Shown here: positions 1 through 7,609 of the stretch, piece after piece | Layout: each line of letters opens with the position of its first letter | Numbering within the stretch: the stretch's first letter is position 1 | From: a virus | Virus record (IMG/VR): IMGVR_UViG_3300050821_023937 | Location: 1 to 40,491 of that record | Strand: one strand, 5' to 3' | Length of the DNA stretch: 40,491 nucleotides | Position numbers and translations under genes: made by a program | Notes under the pieces: generated by a model | What the model was told of the DNA's origin: nothing | Database searches by the model: none | The model's input: only the letters and a program-made list of their open reading frames with translations

Positions 1-828
1 ATGAACACTCCGGAGACGGTGCGTATACCGCTCGACCGCATTGAGGTCGGCAAGCGGCTGAGGAAGGTCGACCCCGACTATGTGGCTTGGGTCGCGGCAT
101 CCATGGCCGAGATCGGGCAGATGACCCCGATCGAGGTTCGCCCGGTCGGGCACGCCAACGCGAACCGCTACCGGCTTACCGCCGGGGCGCACCGGCTTGA
201 AGCCGCCAAGGTCAATAACTGGCGCGACATCGAAGCCAGAGTGGTCAAGGCATCCGATCTCGAAGCCGAAGTGCGCGAGATCGATGAAAACCTGTTCCGG
301 CGCCATTTGAACGCGCTGGATCGGGCGACGGCGCTGGCGCGGCGGCAAGAACTGTATCTGGAGCTGCACCCCGAGACGGCGCGGGGAAAAGCGGGCGCTG
401 CCGGGCGCTGGATGCAAAGCCCAAATTTGAGTTTTGCATCGCTGACGGCGGCAAAGCTCGGGATATCGAAAACAGACATCACCCGCTCGGTCGGCCGGTT
501 CAACAAGATCGCGCCGGACGTGCGGGACAGGATCGCCGGCACGTGGATCGCCGACAAGGGCGTCGATCTCGATGCGTTGGCCAGGCTGGGGCCGGAAGAT
601 CAGCGCAAGGCCGTGAAGCTGATGCTGCAGGAGGCGCATCCGGCGCCGAGCGTCGCCGCGGCGATAAAGGCGATCAGCGGCGGGATGGACGCGACGCCGG
701 ACGTCGACGGCGAGCAATTCAAGAAGCTCCTGGCGGCGTGGCGCAAGGCCGGCGCGAAGGCGCGGCGGGAGTTTGTCGACTTCCTGCGGTCTGAGGGTGC
801 GCTGGACGCGCCGAAGGTGGCGACGTGA
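1..828 (+). CDS. ParB/Srx-fold nuclease-like domain protein
   Basis: The 275-residue protein begins with a ParB N-terminal-type fold. Residues 8-16 resemble the first ParB strand, the segment around residues 36-48 (SMAEIGQMTPIEVRPV) is the typical box I, and YRLTAGAHRLEAA (about residues 57-69) matches the ParB GxHR box that binds the nucleotide in ParB-like enzymes. A helical region near residues 148-165 could be the DNA-contacting helix-turn-helix. It sits upstream of the transposase operon, and its stop overlaps the next start (GTGAACG junction at 825-828). Genes like this occur in alphaproteobacterial Mu-like phages. A role in DNA binding or early regulation is inference; no ParA partner is present. 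The window starts at its ATG, so its upstream region cannot be judged. Confidence 0.85.
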   Translation: MNTPETVRIPLDRIEVGKRLRKVDPDYVAWVAASMAEIGQMTPIEVRPVGHANANRYRLTAGAHRLEAAKVNNWRDIEARVVKASDLEAEVREIDENLFRRHLNALDRATALARRQELYLELHPETARGKAGAAGRWMQSPNLSFASLTAAKLGISKTDITRSVGRFNKIAPDVRDRIAGTWIADKGVDLDALARLGPEDQRKAVKLMLQEAHPAPSVAAAIKAISGGMDATPDVDGEQFKKLLAAWRKAGAKARREFVDFLRSEGALDAPKVAT

Positions 829-1118
829 ACGGGCAGAAGGAGATGTCGCTCCCGTCGCTGACGCCGGGCGGAGAGTGCTGGCAGGTGATCGTCGGCTACG
901 GCGTTCGCCGCGTGCTGCTGCGCCGCTTCACGGCGGCTGGGTTGGCCCGGGTGTCCAAGCCATACCGGTTCGGCGAGTGGCGGCGGGACGAGATCGAGAT
1001 CCACCCGCGCAACCTGTTCCTGACGCGCGACGCCGCGCTGGCGAAGTATCGGCTGCAGCCGCGCCGGCGCCTGGCAGACCCGATCCCGGGGCTGGATGCG
1101 CCGAGGGCCGCGGCATGA
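825..1118 (+). CDS. Small early protein of unknown function
   Basis: This is a 97-codon gene with a GTG start inside the end of the ParB-like gene (4-base overlap). The product is basic, rich in Arg, and probably has beta structure in its first half (WQVIVGYGVRRVLLRRF). I do not recognise a family. Its stop overlaps the next ATG (ATGA at 1115-1118), so it is very likely co-translated with its neighbours. Position in the early operon suggests an accessory replication or regulatory role, but nothing in the sequence identifies one. Confidence 0.6.
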   Translation: MNGQKEMSLPSLTPGGECWQVIVGYGVRRVLLRRFTAAGLARVSKPYRFGEWRRDEIEIHPRNLFLTRDAALAKYRLQPRRRLADPIPGLDAPRAAA

Positions 1119-1333
1119 GCGCCGACAGCATCCCCGTCGAGCCGGGCGACATCGCCATGCTGGGCGACGATATCCGGGCGCATCTGGCGGATTTCTCGGC
1201 CGCCGAGCGGATGGCGGTGGCGCTGTATCTGCTGTCGTTGTCGAAGATCGAGATCGCGCCGGTCGAAATGCCTCGCGCGGACATGCTGGCGGAGCGCGCG
1301 ATCGCCATCGGGGTGATGGAGCACGCGGCATGA
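1115..1333 (+). CDS. Small acidic helical protein, paralogue of the next gene
   Basis: The 72-residue product begins at the ATG of an ATGA overlap with the preceding gene. It is acidic and predicted mostly helical. Its central part (DDIRAHLADFSAAERMAVAL) lines up with the equivalent part of the following gene (ADDLAEQISHFAPEDKVAVA), with conserved DD, the F, a small acidic turn and the AVA helix. The two look like an old tandem duplication. Function is unknown. The stop overlaps the next ATG by four bases (1330-1333). Confidence 0.6.
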   Translation: MSADSIPVEPGDIAMLGDDIRAHLADFSAAERMAVALYLLSLSKIEIAPVEMPRADMLAERAIAIGVMEHAA

Positions 1334-1533
1334 TCGCGGGGGACCTGACGATCGGCATTGCGGACGATCTAGCCGAGCAGATCAGCCACTTCGCGCCCGA
1401 GGACAAGGTGGCCGTCGCGATGGCCTTCCTGGCGCGCGAGATCAGCAAGCTGCCGGAGCCTCAGCGCTCCAGGAGTATCGATATCATCAGCTATCGGCTG
1501 CCGAGGGTCGTTGCTGGGATGGTGTCGCCCTGA
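1330..1533 (+). CDS. Small acidic helical protein, second paralogue
   Basis: The 67-residue product is encoded from an ATGA overlap (1330-1333), and its own stop shares a base with the next start (TGATG at 1531-1535). It resembles the preceding 72-residue protein over about 30 residues. No catalytic motif or membrane segment is visible. Tight overlap on both sides supports it as a real gene of the early operon. No function can be assigned. Confidence 0.6.
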   Translation: MIAGDLTIGIADDLAEQISHFAPEDKVAVAMAFLAREISKLPEPQRSRSIDIISYRLPRVVAGMVSP

Positions 1534-2000
1534 TGCCGCGCCGCGCGCCACTTCGGCTCGACCAGCTCGATCTGCTGACGTGGCAGCCGCCGGAGACGGT
1601 GGCGCGGTTCGATGACCACCAGGTGCGCGCGGCGTCCGTCGCCGGCCGGCTGTGCAAGGCGATCTCCGCGGCGCTGGACGAGTGCGGGAAGTCACGTGAG
1701 ACGGTCGCCTCGGCGATGTCGCAGTTCCTCGGTGTGCGGGTCAGCCTGAACATGCTGAACGCCTATGCCAGCCAGGCGCGCGAGGGCCACCAGGTCAGCG
1801 CCGTGCGGTTCGTGGCGCTGATCCACGCGACCGGCGACCGCCGGTTGCTGGAGCTGCTGGCGGAGGGCTTCGGCTGGGCAGTGATCGAGCGGAAATACCT
1901 GCCGCTGATCGACCTAGCGCGGTTGCGCGAGCGGTCCGACGAGCTGGACCGCACGGCCGACGCAATCCGGCGCGACGCACGCGCGAAGGGCATCTTCTGA
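1533..2000 (+). CDS. CII-like / HTH-type early phage protein
   Basis: The 155-residue product lies directly upstream of the transposase and shares one base with it (TGATG). Residues 54-118 hold a helix-turn-helix-like run (SRETVASAMSQFLGVRVS, then LNMLNAYAS). This is followed by a segment, RFVALIHATGDRRLLELLAE (about residues 90-109), with the layout of phage CII-family regulatory proteins, where a FxALxxATGD motif precedes a helix and then FGxxVI. The C-terminus (about residues 124-155) is a charged amphipathic helix. Proteins in this position of alphaproteobacterial Mu-like phages are conserved and are presumed to act in transposition or early regulation. The CII resemblance comes from reading the pattern only. 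Confidence 0.65.
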   Translation: MPRRAPLRLDQLDLLTWQPPETVARFDDHQVRAASVAGRLCKAISAALDECGKSRETVASAMSQFLGVRVSLNMLNAYASQAREGHQVSAVRFVALIHATGDRRLLELLAEGFGWAVIERKYLPLIDLARLRERSDELDRTADAIRRDARAKGIF

Positions 2001-3967
2001 TGCTGACCAGGGAATGGTTCAGCGCTGCCGAGCTTGCCGCGATGGCGCTGCCGTCCCTGCCAAACACCACACGCGGGATCAACCTGCTGGCCGAGCGTGG
2101 CGATTGGCAGCGGGACGCCTGGCGGGACGTGCGCTGGCGGGCGCGTGCGGGACGTGGCGGCGGGATGCAGTACCACTACTCGGTGCTGCCGAGCGTGGCG
2201 CAGATCGTGCTGACGATGCAGTTCAGCCAGGTGGCCGAGGCATCGGAGCGCGCCGTCGCAAAGGCGCAGCTCACGCAAGCCGAGATGTGGCGCTGGTTCG
2301 ATGCGTTGCCGGCGCTGAAAAAGGCGAAGGCGGCCGACAAGCTGGAAACCCTGGACGCGGTGCGGGCGCTGATACGCGGCGGCATGGGCAAGGTGATTGC
2401 CATGCAGCAGGTCGCCGCGCATTGCGGGGCCAAGCTGTCGTCGCTGTATGCCTGGGAACAGTGCATCCACGGGATCGACCGGCATGACTGGCTGCCATAC
2501 CTGGCGCCGCGACATGCCGGCCGCACGACGACGGTCGAGTGTTCCGATGCGGCGTGGGATTTCCTGAAGGGCGACTATCTGCGCCCGGAACGTCCCGACT
2601 TCGAAGCGTGCTGGCGGCGGCTGGAGAGAGCGGCGAAAGAGCATGGCTGGACGCTGCCGAGCCGGCGCACGCTGGCCAGGCGGATAGAAGCGCTGCCGGC
2701 CGAGCTGCGGGTCTATGCGCGTGACGGCGCCGATGCGCTGAAGCGGATGTATCCGGCGCAGCAGCGCGATCGTGGCGTGTTCCATGCGCTGGAGGCGGTG
2801 AACGCCGACGGGCACAAATGGGACGTGTTCGTGCGTTGGCCCGACGGGACTGTCGGCCGGCCGCTGATGGTGGCGTTCCAGGATCTGTATTCCGGCAAGC
2901 TGCTGTCGTGGCGGATCGACCGCAGCGAGAATAAGGAAGCGGTGCGGCTGGCTTTCGGCGACCTGGTCGAGCAGTTCGGCATCCCCGATTTGTGTTGGCT
3001 GGACAACGGCCGGAGCTTTGCCAGCAAGTGGCTGACCGGCGGCACGCCGAACCGCTACCGGTTCAAGGTGCGCGACGAGGATCCTGTGGGCATCCTGACG
3101 AAGCTCGGCGTCGAGGTGCACTGGACCGAGCCGTATGCCGGGCAGTCGAAGCCGATCGAGCGGGCGTTTCGCGACTTCGCCGGCGACACGGCGAAGCATC
3201 CGAAATTCGCGGGCGCCTACACCGGCAACGATCCGCTGGCGAAGCCGGAAAATTACGGGTCCAAGGCTGTGCCGCTGGATGTGTTCCTGGCGGTGCTGGA
3301 GGAAGAGATCGCGGCGCACAACTCGCGCGCCGGGCGTCGGGCGCTGGTGTGCGCGGGACGCAGCTTCGATGCGACGTTCGCCGCCAGCTACGAGACGGCG
3401 CCAATCAAAAAGGCGACCGTCGAGCAGCGGCGGCTGTGGCTGCTGGCGGCCGAGGCGATCACGGTCGGGCGCACCGATGGCGTGATCGGCCTGCTGGACA
3501 ATCGGTATTGGGGCGAATTCCTGCACCAGCACATGGGGCAGAAGGTGATCGTGCGGTTCGATCCGCAGCGGCTGCACGACGATCTGCACGTGTATCGGTT
3601 GGACAACGCCTATCTGGGCGCCGCGCGGTGCGTGGCCAAGGTTGGTTTCGCCGACGCGACGGCAGCGCAACAGCACGCCCGGGACCGCAACAGTTTCAGG
3701 AAGGCGACGAAAGCGGCGTTGGCCGCGGAGCGCCGGCTGTCCATCCAGGATATCGCGGCGCTGATGCCCGAGCCGGAGATGCCGGCGGTGGCACCGGCGG
3801 CACGCGTGGTGCGGCTGGTGCGGGCCGTGGGCGCGCCGACACCGATGCAAGTGCAGGAGGAAGAGGGATCGCAGGACGCGGTCTTCGATGCGCTTTCGCA
3901 AATGAACGCCGCCCGGCGAGGCGGCGTTCATCTGCGGGTCGTCAACCCGGAAGCCGACGGCGACTGA
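2000..3967 (+). CDS. A: Mu-type transposase (MuA-like, DDE)
   Basis: This is the 655-residue recombinase that carries out strand transfer of the phage ends during integration and replicative transposition. The N-terminus (residues 1-60) resembles the MuA winged-helix DNA-binding domain (EWFSAAELAAM, LPNTTRGINLLAERGDW). The middle holds further HTH-like segments. The catalytic RNase-H fold follows: D270 in AVNADGHKWD, D335 in CWLDNGRSF and E387 in QSKPIERAFRDF. Length and spacing closely match MuA (663 residues; D269, D336, E392). The Mu transposase C-terminal beta-barrel lies near residues 470-560, and the Lys/Arg-rich tail would be where MuA contacts MuB. It is followed by the MuB-like gene after 27 bases. 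All three acidic residues are present, so it looks intact. Confidence 0.96.
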   Translation: MLTREWFSAAELAAMALPSLPNTTRGINLLAERGDWQRDAWRDVRWRARAGRGGGMQYHYSVLPSVAQIVLTMQFSQVAEASERAVAKAQLTQAEMWRWFDALPALKKAKAADKLETLDAVRALIRGGMGKVIAMQQVAAHCGAKLSSLYAWEQCIHGIDRHDWLPYLAPRHAGRTTTVECSDAAWDFLKGDYLRPERPDFEACWRRLERAAKEHGWTLPSRRTLARRIEALPAELRVYARDGADALKRMYPAQQRDRGVFHALEAVNADGHKWDVFVRWPDGTVGRPLMVAFQDLYSGKLLSWRIDRSENKEAVRLAFGDLVEQFGIPDLCWLDNGRSFASKWLTGGTPNRYRFKVRDEDPVGILTKLGVEVHWTEPYAGQSKPIERAFRDFAGDTAKHPKFAGAYTGNDPLAKPENYGSKAVPLDVFLAVLEEEIAAHNSRAGRRALVCAGRSFDATFAASYETAPIKKATVEQRRLWLLAAEAITVGRTDGVIGLLDNRYWGEFLHQHMGQKVIVRFDPQRLHDDLHVYRLDNAYLGAARCVAKVGFADATAAQQHARDRNSFRKATKAALAAERRLSIQDIAALMPEPEMPAVAPAARVVRLVRAVGAPTPMQVQEEEGSQDAVFDALSQMNAARRGGVHLRVVNPEADGD

Positions 3968-3994
3968 CATCGCCGACAACACAGGAACAAGCAC

Positions 3995-4978
3995 ATGAGT
4001 AGCACTGCCGAAGCGGCCCTGGAAGATGGACCGCAAGAACTGGATGAAGCGGCCGTAAGGGCCGATTTTGATGGCGCGATCGCGCAGGACGGAAGGGCGC
4101 TGACGAAGATCGCGCCGGAAGTCGGCATCGCCTACGGCACGCTATCGGCGTGGCGCGGTGGCACCTATGCCGGGGACGGCAAGCGCATCACCCTCGCGGC
4201 AAAGGCGTGGCTGCTGCAGCGCGTCGCGCGGGCTCGGGCGAAGATGCTGCTGCCCGCCGAGCCGGCGTTCATGATGACGAAGACCGCGTCGCGGATCTGG
4301 GATGTACTCGAGTTCGCGCAGACGGTACCGACGATGGGGCTGGTGGTAGGCGGCGCGGGGGTCGGCAAGACGACCGCGTTCGAGGGATATCAGCAGCAAC
4401 AGCCGAACACGGTGTGGATCGCGACGATGCAGCCGTGCCACCGCACGATCGCCTCGGTGCTGCAGGAGTTGCAGGTTGCCCTGCGCATCCCGCGCGATCT
4501 GGGAATGGCGGCGATCAGCCGGTCGATCGTGAGGCGTCTGCGCGGCACCGCCGGCCTGGTGATCATTGATGAGGCGCAGCACCTGTCGTCGCAGGCGCTG
4601 GATCAGATCCGTTCGCTGGCCGATGCAACCAAGATCGGCTTTGTGGTGGGCGGCGGGAACGCGCTGCTGACCAACATGGGCGCGGACAGCCGACAGGCGC
4701 AGCTCGCGCACGTGTTCAGCCGGATGGGCATGCGGTTCAAGCTCGACCGGCCTCTGCGCGAGGACATCGGGGCGCTGCTGGATGCATGGAAGATCGAGGC
4801 GCCGGAGACGCGGCAAGAACTGACCGGCATCGCGCTGAAGCCGGGCGGCGGCCGGGTGATGACGATGATCCTGCGCATCGCGTTCGGGTTGGCCGGCATG
4901 CAGGGCGTGCCGCTGCCGACGGTCGAGCATGTGCGGACGGCGTGGCAGCAAATCGGCGCCACGACGGTTGCGGCGTGA
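3995..4978 (+). CDS. B: MuB-like ATP-dependent target DNA activator
   Basis: This is a 327-residue AAA+ ATPase that selects target DNA and stimulates the transposase. An N-terminal helix-turn-helix is visible around residues 33-60 (TKIAPEVGIAYGTLSAWRGG), as in Mu B. Walker A is GGAGVGKTT (residues 119-127) and Walker B is LVIIDEAQHL (188-197); sensor residues should follow in FVVGGGNALL. The C-terminal small domain fits the DNA/MuA-interacting end of MuB. The length is close to Mu B (312). It follows the transposase in the same order as in Mu. Start ATG at 3995 is preceded by AGGAAC (3981-3986), a fair ribosome-binding site. Confidence 0.95.
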   Translation: MSSTAEAALEDGPQELDEAAVRADFDGAIAQDGRALTKIAPEVGIAYGTLSAWRGGTYAGDGKRITLAAKAWLLQRVARARAKMLLPAEPAFMMTKTASRIWDVLEFAQTVPTMGLVVGGAGVGKTTAFEGYQQQQPNTVWIATMQPCHRTIASVLQELQVALRIPRDLGMAAISRSIVRRLRGTAGLVIIDEAQHLSSQALDQIRSLADATKIGFVVGGGNALLTNMGADSRQAQLAHVFSRMGMRFKLDRPLREDIGALLDAWKIEAPETRQELTGIALKPGGGRVMTMILRIAFGLAGMQGVPLPTVEHVRTAWQQIGATTVAA

Positions 4979-4989
4979 GGGAGGGAACG

Positions 4990-5169
4990 ATGGACGATCA
5001 AACTCCCTCCCCGGTCGAGCGCGAGCTGTGGGAAGCGCTGGATGGGCTGCTGAAGCTCTGGGAACCGAACGGCTACTCCAGCAAGTCAACAACGAAAGCG
5101 CGTCTCACGGTCGCGCGGCATGTGCGCGACCGGCTGCGGCCATTGATGAACGAAGGGAAGCCGAAATGA
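4990..5169 (+). CDS. Small early protein of unknown function
   Basis: A 59-residue protein starts at ATG 4990 behind GAGGGA (4981-4986). Its stop overlaps the next ATG (ATGA at 5166-5169). It has an acidic N-terminus and a basic helical C-terminus (ARHVRDRLRPLM). No family is recognised. The ribosome-binding site and the overlap with the next gene are the main support for it being real. Confidence 0.6.
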   Translation: MDDQTPSPVERELWEALDGLLKLWEPNGYSSKSTTKARLTVARHVRDRLRPLMNEGKPK

Positions 5170-5660
5170 TCCGCGAGTGGATTGGCGGCTTCGTGCTGGG
5201 CTGCATCAGTGCGCACAAGGGGCAGCAGTTCTTTGCCCGGATCGACAAGGTTGATCTGGCGAAGCTGACCGATCGGCAGCTTTCCGATTTCGTGCACGGA
5301 CGCTCGATCGACTGGAATGAGGTCAAGCCGGCGGCGTTGGGCAAGACGACGATCTGCGAGACGGCCGAGTTGCCGAGACCCGCACCGCCCCTGTCTCGGA
5401 GCAACGTCCAGGAAGAGATCAGTCTGCGGCAGCTCATGTTATCGCGCGGTGGGCCGCAGGTTCTCAACCGCTATGACATCCTGGAGCATTTGCAGCGCTG
5501 GGAGCCCGATGCGGGCCTGCCCAGCATCGGCTGGGGAGAAGGTCGCGGCGGGATCGAAGTGACCGTCACCACCGCGGCGCACGTGGCGCCCTTCACCCGC
5601 GGTCTGCTCGATGCGTGGATGCCGGTCGGGGCTGTTCTGACCTTCGTGGTGCGGCCGTGA
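5166..5660 (+). CDS. Hypothetical early-region protein
   Basis: The 164-residue product begins with a hydrophobic stretch (WIGGFVLGCIS) that is short for a membrane segment. It continues with a charged helical part (RIDKVDLAKLTDRQLSDFVH), and ends in a beta-rich region (GGIEVTVTTAAHVAPF). I recognise no catalytic motif or known family. It overlaps the previous gene (ATGA) and the next (GTGA, 5657-5660), so it is embedded in the early transcript after MuB, where Mu carries its variable accessory early genes. Confidence 0.6.
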   Translation: MIREWIGGFVLGCISAHKGQQFFARIDKVDLAKLTDRQLSDFVHGRSIDWNEVKPAALGKTTICETAELPRPAPPLSRSNVQEEISLRQLMLSRGGPQVLNRYDILEHLQRWEPDAGLPSIGWGEGRGGIEVTVTTAAHVAPFTRGLLDAWMPVGAVLTFVVRP

Positions 5661-6145
5661 CCGCTGGTGCCGAGCACGGCACGCCGATCGCGATGATCGT
5701 GCAGCTTTGTGCCGATCATTTCGGCATGCGGGCGGCCGACATCCGGTCGGCGCGGCGCGATAAGCCGGTCGCGCTGGCGCGCCACGTGGCGTTCTATCTG
5801 GCGCGCGAGCTGACCGACAGCTCGTTTCCGGCGATCGGGCGCTGCGTCGGCGATCGCGACCATACCAGCGTGATGCACGGCGTGCGGCGCATGCGGCGGC
5901 TGATCGGCACCGAGCCAACGATGGCCGCGCGCGTTTCCGTCCTTCGCGGGCTGGCGCAGCAGCGGATGACACGGCAGGGGACGCCGGCGCCCGACGGCGG
6001 CATCGTCGAGGCGCAGGTGATCTGCAACGGGCTGCTCGATGGGTCGGTGTTGCCGCAGACGCGCGCCGCGCTGCTGGACTTGGCGATCGCGGCGCTGACC
6101 GAAGCCCGGCGCGCCTATCCGCACATCGAAGGGGACGCATCATGA
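5657..6145 (+). CDS. Stand-alone DnaA domain IV-like DNA-binding protein
   Basis: The product is 162 residues from a GTG start that overlaps the previous stop. Residues about 10-80 follow the DnaA C-terminal (domain IV) layout. First is a helix ending VALARHVAFYLARELT (38-53), as in DnaA, where chromosomal DnaA reads RQIAMYLARELT. Then comes FPAIGRCVGDRDHTSVMHGV (57-76), carrying the DnaA-box-binding signature with the R-D-H-T-S/T-V core. There is no AAA+ ATPase part and no Walker motif. Residues 95-162 are an unrelated helical extension. It could bind DnaA-box-like sites in the phage or host origin. Recognition of the domain is firm; the role is inference. Confidence 0.82.
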   Translation: MTAGAEHGTPIAMIVQLCADHFGMRAADIRSARRDKPVALARHVAFYLARELTDSSFPAIGRCVGDRDHTSVMHGVRRMRRLIGTEPTMAARVSVLRGLAQQRMTRQGTPAPDGGIVEAQVICNGLLDGSVLPQTRAALLDLAIAALTEARRAYPHIEGDAS

Positions 6146-6774
6146 GCCATCTGCCGGGCGATCCGATCCCAGTGGGCGAGCCGACGATGCTGAATTCGCT
6201 TGGGCATTTCGTGCCAGCTTCGCTGGTGCGGCCGGAGCACCGCTTGGAAGACGACCTGGTGCGCGGGCTGGCCGATCAGGCGGACCTGCTGCACGACGCG
6301 CTGACTGTGTTCAAGGCCCGCGCGTTCGACGACGTGCGCGCGCTGATGTCGCTGCTGGGCGAGAAATACAAGGTGAAGCTGGGTGGCGCGCGCGGCGGCG
6401 TGCAGTTGCACAGCTACGACGGCCTGGTGCGCGTCACGATCAGCGTCGCCGATGCGATGACCTTCGGGCCGGAGCTGCGCGCGGCGAAGGCGCTGATCGA
6501 TGAGTGCATCACCGAGTGGAGCGCGGGGGCGAACGCCAACATCTGCGCCATCGTCAACGATGCATTTGCGGTCGGTGATGGCGGCAAGCTGCAGGTGGAT
6601 CGCGTGCTGGCGCTGCGCCGGCTGGAGATCACGGACGAGAAGTGGCAGCGGGCGATGGGCGCGATCGGCGACGCCCTGCGCGTGGTGCAGACGCGGGAAT
6701 ATATCCGGATTTACCGACGGAAAGACCGCGACGCGCAGTTCGAGCAGATCGTGCTGGATGCGAGCCGGGTGTGA
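6142..6774 (+). CDS. DUF3164-family Mu-like early protein
   Basis: This 210-residue protein matches the DUF3164 family common in the early region of Mu-like phages. Recognisable parts are the N-terminal FVPASLVRPEHRLEDDLV and the aromatic-poor central helix with LLGEKYKVKLGG. Then come VQLHSYDGLVRVTISVADAM and the C-terminal REYIRIYRRKDRDAQFEQIV with its basic cluster. The molecular function of the family is not known; location between MuB and GemA is as expected. It overlaps the previous gene by ATGA (6142-6145) and shares one base with the next (TGATG at 6772). Confidence 0.85.
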   Translation: MSHLPGDPIPVGEPTMLNSLGHFVPASLVRPEHRLEDDLVRGLADQADLLHDALTVFKARAFDDVRALMSLLGEKYKVKLGGARGGVQLHSYDGLVRVTISVADAMTFGPELRAAKALIDECITEWSAGANANICAIVNDAFAVGDGGKLQVDRVLALRRLEITDEKWQRAMGAIGDALRVVQTREYIRIYRRKDRDAQFEQIVLDASRV

Positions 6775-7052
6775 TGGGCGAGCAGGTTCCTTTGATGGTG
6801 CTGCCGGAGCACGTGCTCAATGCGCCGCGCCAGGCGCGTGTGAAAAAGCACGGGCATGCCGCGCCGCCTGGCACCGGGCCGGCGGGCGAGGCGTGTGGGA
6901 GCTGTCAGCACCGTGAGCGCGTCCGGGGCGGCAACAAGACGTTCAGCAAGTGCGCGCTGGCTAAGGCCAGGTGGACGTGCGGACCGGGCAGCGACATCCG
7001 CATAAAGGATGCTGCATGCAGGCTTTGGACACGAAAGGAAACGAAGACATGA
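6774..7052 (+). CDS. Small Cys-rich, possibly zinc-binding protein
   Basis: The 92-residue protein has an early hydrophobic segment (VPLMVLPEHVL) and then a Cys cluster: CGSCQH, C in FSKCAL, C in WTCGPG and C in DAACRLW. With the GSDIRIKDAACRLW ending, this looks like a small zinc ribbon of the kind seen in other phage early regions. Metal binding is inferred from the cysteine spacing. Its stop overlaps the start of the next gene (ATGA at 7049-7052). Confidence 0.68.
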   Translation: MGEQVPLMVLPEHVLNAPRQARVKKHGHAAPPGTGPAGEACGSCQHRERVRGGNKTFSKCALAKARWTCGPGSDIRIKDAACRLWTRKETKT

Positions 7053-7609
7053 GCTGGAGGCCATACGAACCGCTATACACCATGAGTGGCTCGGAGAAGG
7101 CGACAATCCCGGTCACGGTTTCGCTGAACGCTCAAGGAGCGCGCGGTACGGGAAGAATGCGCATGAAGGTGGTGGTGCGGACCGAACTGCTGGACGGCGG
7201 ACTGCCGTTCTGGAATGCAGCCGCCACCGTCTCGCTGCTGATCGGCGCAGACGAGAACGCCGGCTCGATAAGGATCGTGCCGAGGGGCCCAATCAAATTG
7301 CGCACGGCGGGTGGCCGCCTCGGTCGCGTCATGCTGTCCGTCCCCGCGTGGCCGGAGCTATCGACCGATGCGGTTAAAACGATTGCCGTCGAATACGATC
7401 ATAGCGAGAACTTTATCGAGATCGACTTGCCGGCGTGCATGTTGGCGAAGGTCAACAGCACGGCGACGAAGCCGGCGCCTTCATCGACGGCCGCGGGGTC
7501 GCTGCCGATCGAGGACAAGAAGAGCAAGCCGTTCACGGGCCTCGGCAGCACGGGGCCGCACCCGCATCCCGCCATGCAGCGGCCGGCGACGCGCACGACG
7601 CGGTCATGA
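7049..7609 (+). CDS. Beta-rich protein of unknown function
   Basis: The ATG at 7049 is chosen because AAGGAA lies eight bases upstream and because it overlaps the previous stop (ATGA). The 186-residue product is mostly alternating hydrophobic strands (KATIPVTVSLNAQG, RMRMKVVVRTELL, AATVSLLIGAD, SIRIVPRGPIKL) up to about residue 135. A Pro/Ser/Thr-rich tail follows. It has no signal peptide. I recognise no family. The tail and GemA overlap by ATGA at 7606. A DNA-mimic or host-takeover role is possible for a beta-rich early phage protein, but this is a guess. Confidence 0.6.
   Translation: MSWRPYEPLYTMSGSEKATIPVTVSLNAQGARGTGRMRMKVVVRTELLDGGLPFWNAAATVSLLIGADENAGSIRIVPRGPIKLRTAGGRLGRVMLSVPAWPELSTDAVKTIAVEYDHSENFIEIDLPACMLAKVNSTATKPAPSSTAAGSLPIEDKKSKPFTGLGSTGPHPHPAMQRPATRTTRS

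Noticed and set aside
1763-4036. 757-codon open frame on the minus strand opposite the transposase
   Set aside because: It is antisense to a clear DDE transposase with all catalytic residues; GC-rich codons create long antisense frames. Its His/Arg/Gln-rich translation has no domain.
5617-5640. Partial match to the 30-bp palindromic repeat (left arm ATGCCGGTCGG)
   Set aside because: The right arm is missing and the bases are fully explained by coding (WMPVGAV).
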